41,883 nt of DNA from Candidatus Brevibacterium intestinavium (lineage in GTDB: Bacteria > Actinomycetota > Actinomycetes > Actinomycetales > Brevibacteriaceae), in the NCBI GenBank assembly GCA_019117545.1, contig DWZN01000126.1:1-41883 (forward strand), written 5' to 3'. Positions 41,795 through 41,883 of this stretch are shown piece after piece. How positions within the stretch are numbered: the stretch's first letter is position 1; each line of letters opens with the position of its first letter. The notes beneath the pieces are model-generated. The model was not told the origin of the DNA. It made no database searches and saw only the letters and a list, made by a program, of their open reading frames with translations. The translations under genes were made by a program, and so were the position numbers.

Positions 41795-41883
41795 ATGGCT
41801 CTCATCCCCGACCGCAGGCACAACGAGCAGGACGTTTCCAGACCTGCCCCAACTCCCACCCCCGCTTCCTCCGAGAAGCAGAA
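41795..41883 (+). CDS. start of an unknown gene, cut by the right edge
   Basis: ATG 41795 opens a frame that stays open to the window end (29 residues, MALIPDRRHNEQDVSRPAPT then Pro/Ser-rich). This resembles a disordered cytoplasmic N-terminus. It lies about 47 nt after the TAGAAT -10 candidate. There is no strong ribosome-binding site, and ATG 41776 opens a different frame that is also open, so the reading frame is not certain. No function can be assigned. Confidence 0.35.
   Translation, partial: MALIPDRRHNEQDVSRPAPTPTPASSEKQ

Noticed and set aside
1..41883. tRNA, rRNA or replication origin features
   Set aside because: No cloverleaf with TTCRA arm, no rRNA stretches and no DnaA-box cluster were noticed by eye; a covariance search would be needed to exclude small RNAs.

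Overview
The window is a high-GC actinobacterial chromosome segment. A mycothiol synthase gene (mshD) next to a GlnR-type regulator, frequent leaderless-type promoters, GTG/TTG starts and the protein styles point to Micrococcales. Brevibacterium is my best guess, but that is inference from recall, not a search.

Region 1 (1-5400) looks accessory. It holds the end of an IS3-family transposase (2-208), a DUF4383 membrane protein, a NarL-type two-component system with a downstream membrane protein, and a lower-GC pair: a YCII-like protein and an Arr rifamycin ADP-ribosyltransferase with its His-Tyr-Asp triad intact.

Region 2 (5347-19010) is core metabolism. A pstSCAB phosphate importer on the minus strand has phased 11-bp PHO-box repeats upstream of pstS, a hairpin between pstS and pstC, and a long terminator after pstB. 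After a methyltransferase gene preceded by an 8-bp tandem repeat come four closely packed minus-strand genes: glnR, mshD, ppk and a Nudix/histidine-phosphatase gene. They join nitrogen control, thiol redox, polyphosphate and nucleotide sanitation beside phosphate uptake. On the plus strand follow a membrane protein, a 38-residue membrane peptide, a nitrobindin-like protein and YgfZ.

Region 3 (19038-27287) is an amino-acid/amine module: leaderless gabT, a 23-bp tandem repeat, a leaderless PucR regulator, a PLP fold-III decarboxylase and a TAXI-TRAP transporter. The last three genes overlap by 4 bp.

Region 4 (27288-40675) carries a peptide ABC importer (membrane-anchored binding protein, two permeases, one fused double ATPase) whose last gene overlaps an LD-carboxypeptidase gene. 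Then come a cytosolic serine beta-lactamase-fold protein, DUF3870, a DUF819 membrane protein, an M19 dipeptidase, a class I glutamine amidotransferase-like hydrolase and an APC amino-acid permease. Together they look like a locus for uptake and breakdown of cell-wall (D-amino-acid-containing) peptides, comparable in logic to Bacillus dpp-ykf but with different enzymes. This is the strongest candidate for an undescribed system here.

Region 5 (40676-41883) has a universal stress protein behind a possible leaderless upstream ORF, an unusually AT-rich spacer, and the start of a gene that runs off the window. Short tandem duplications (8-50 bp) recur in the spacers and inside several proteins throughout.
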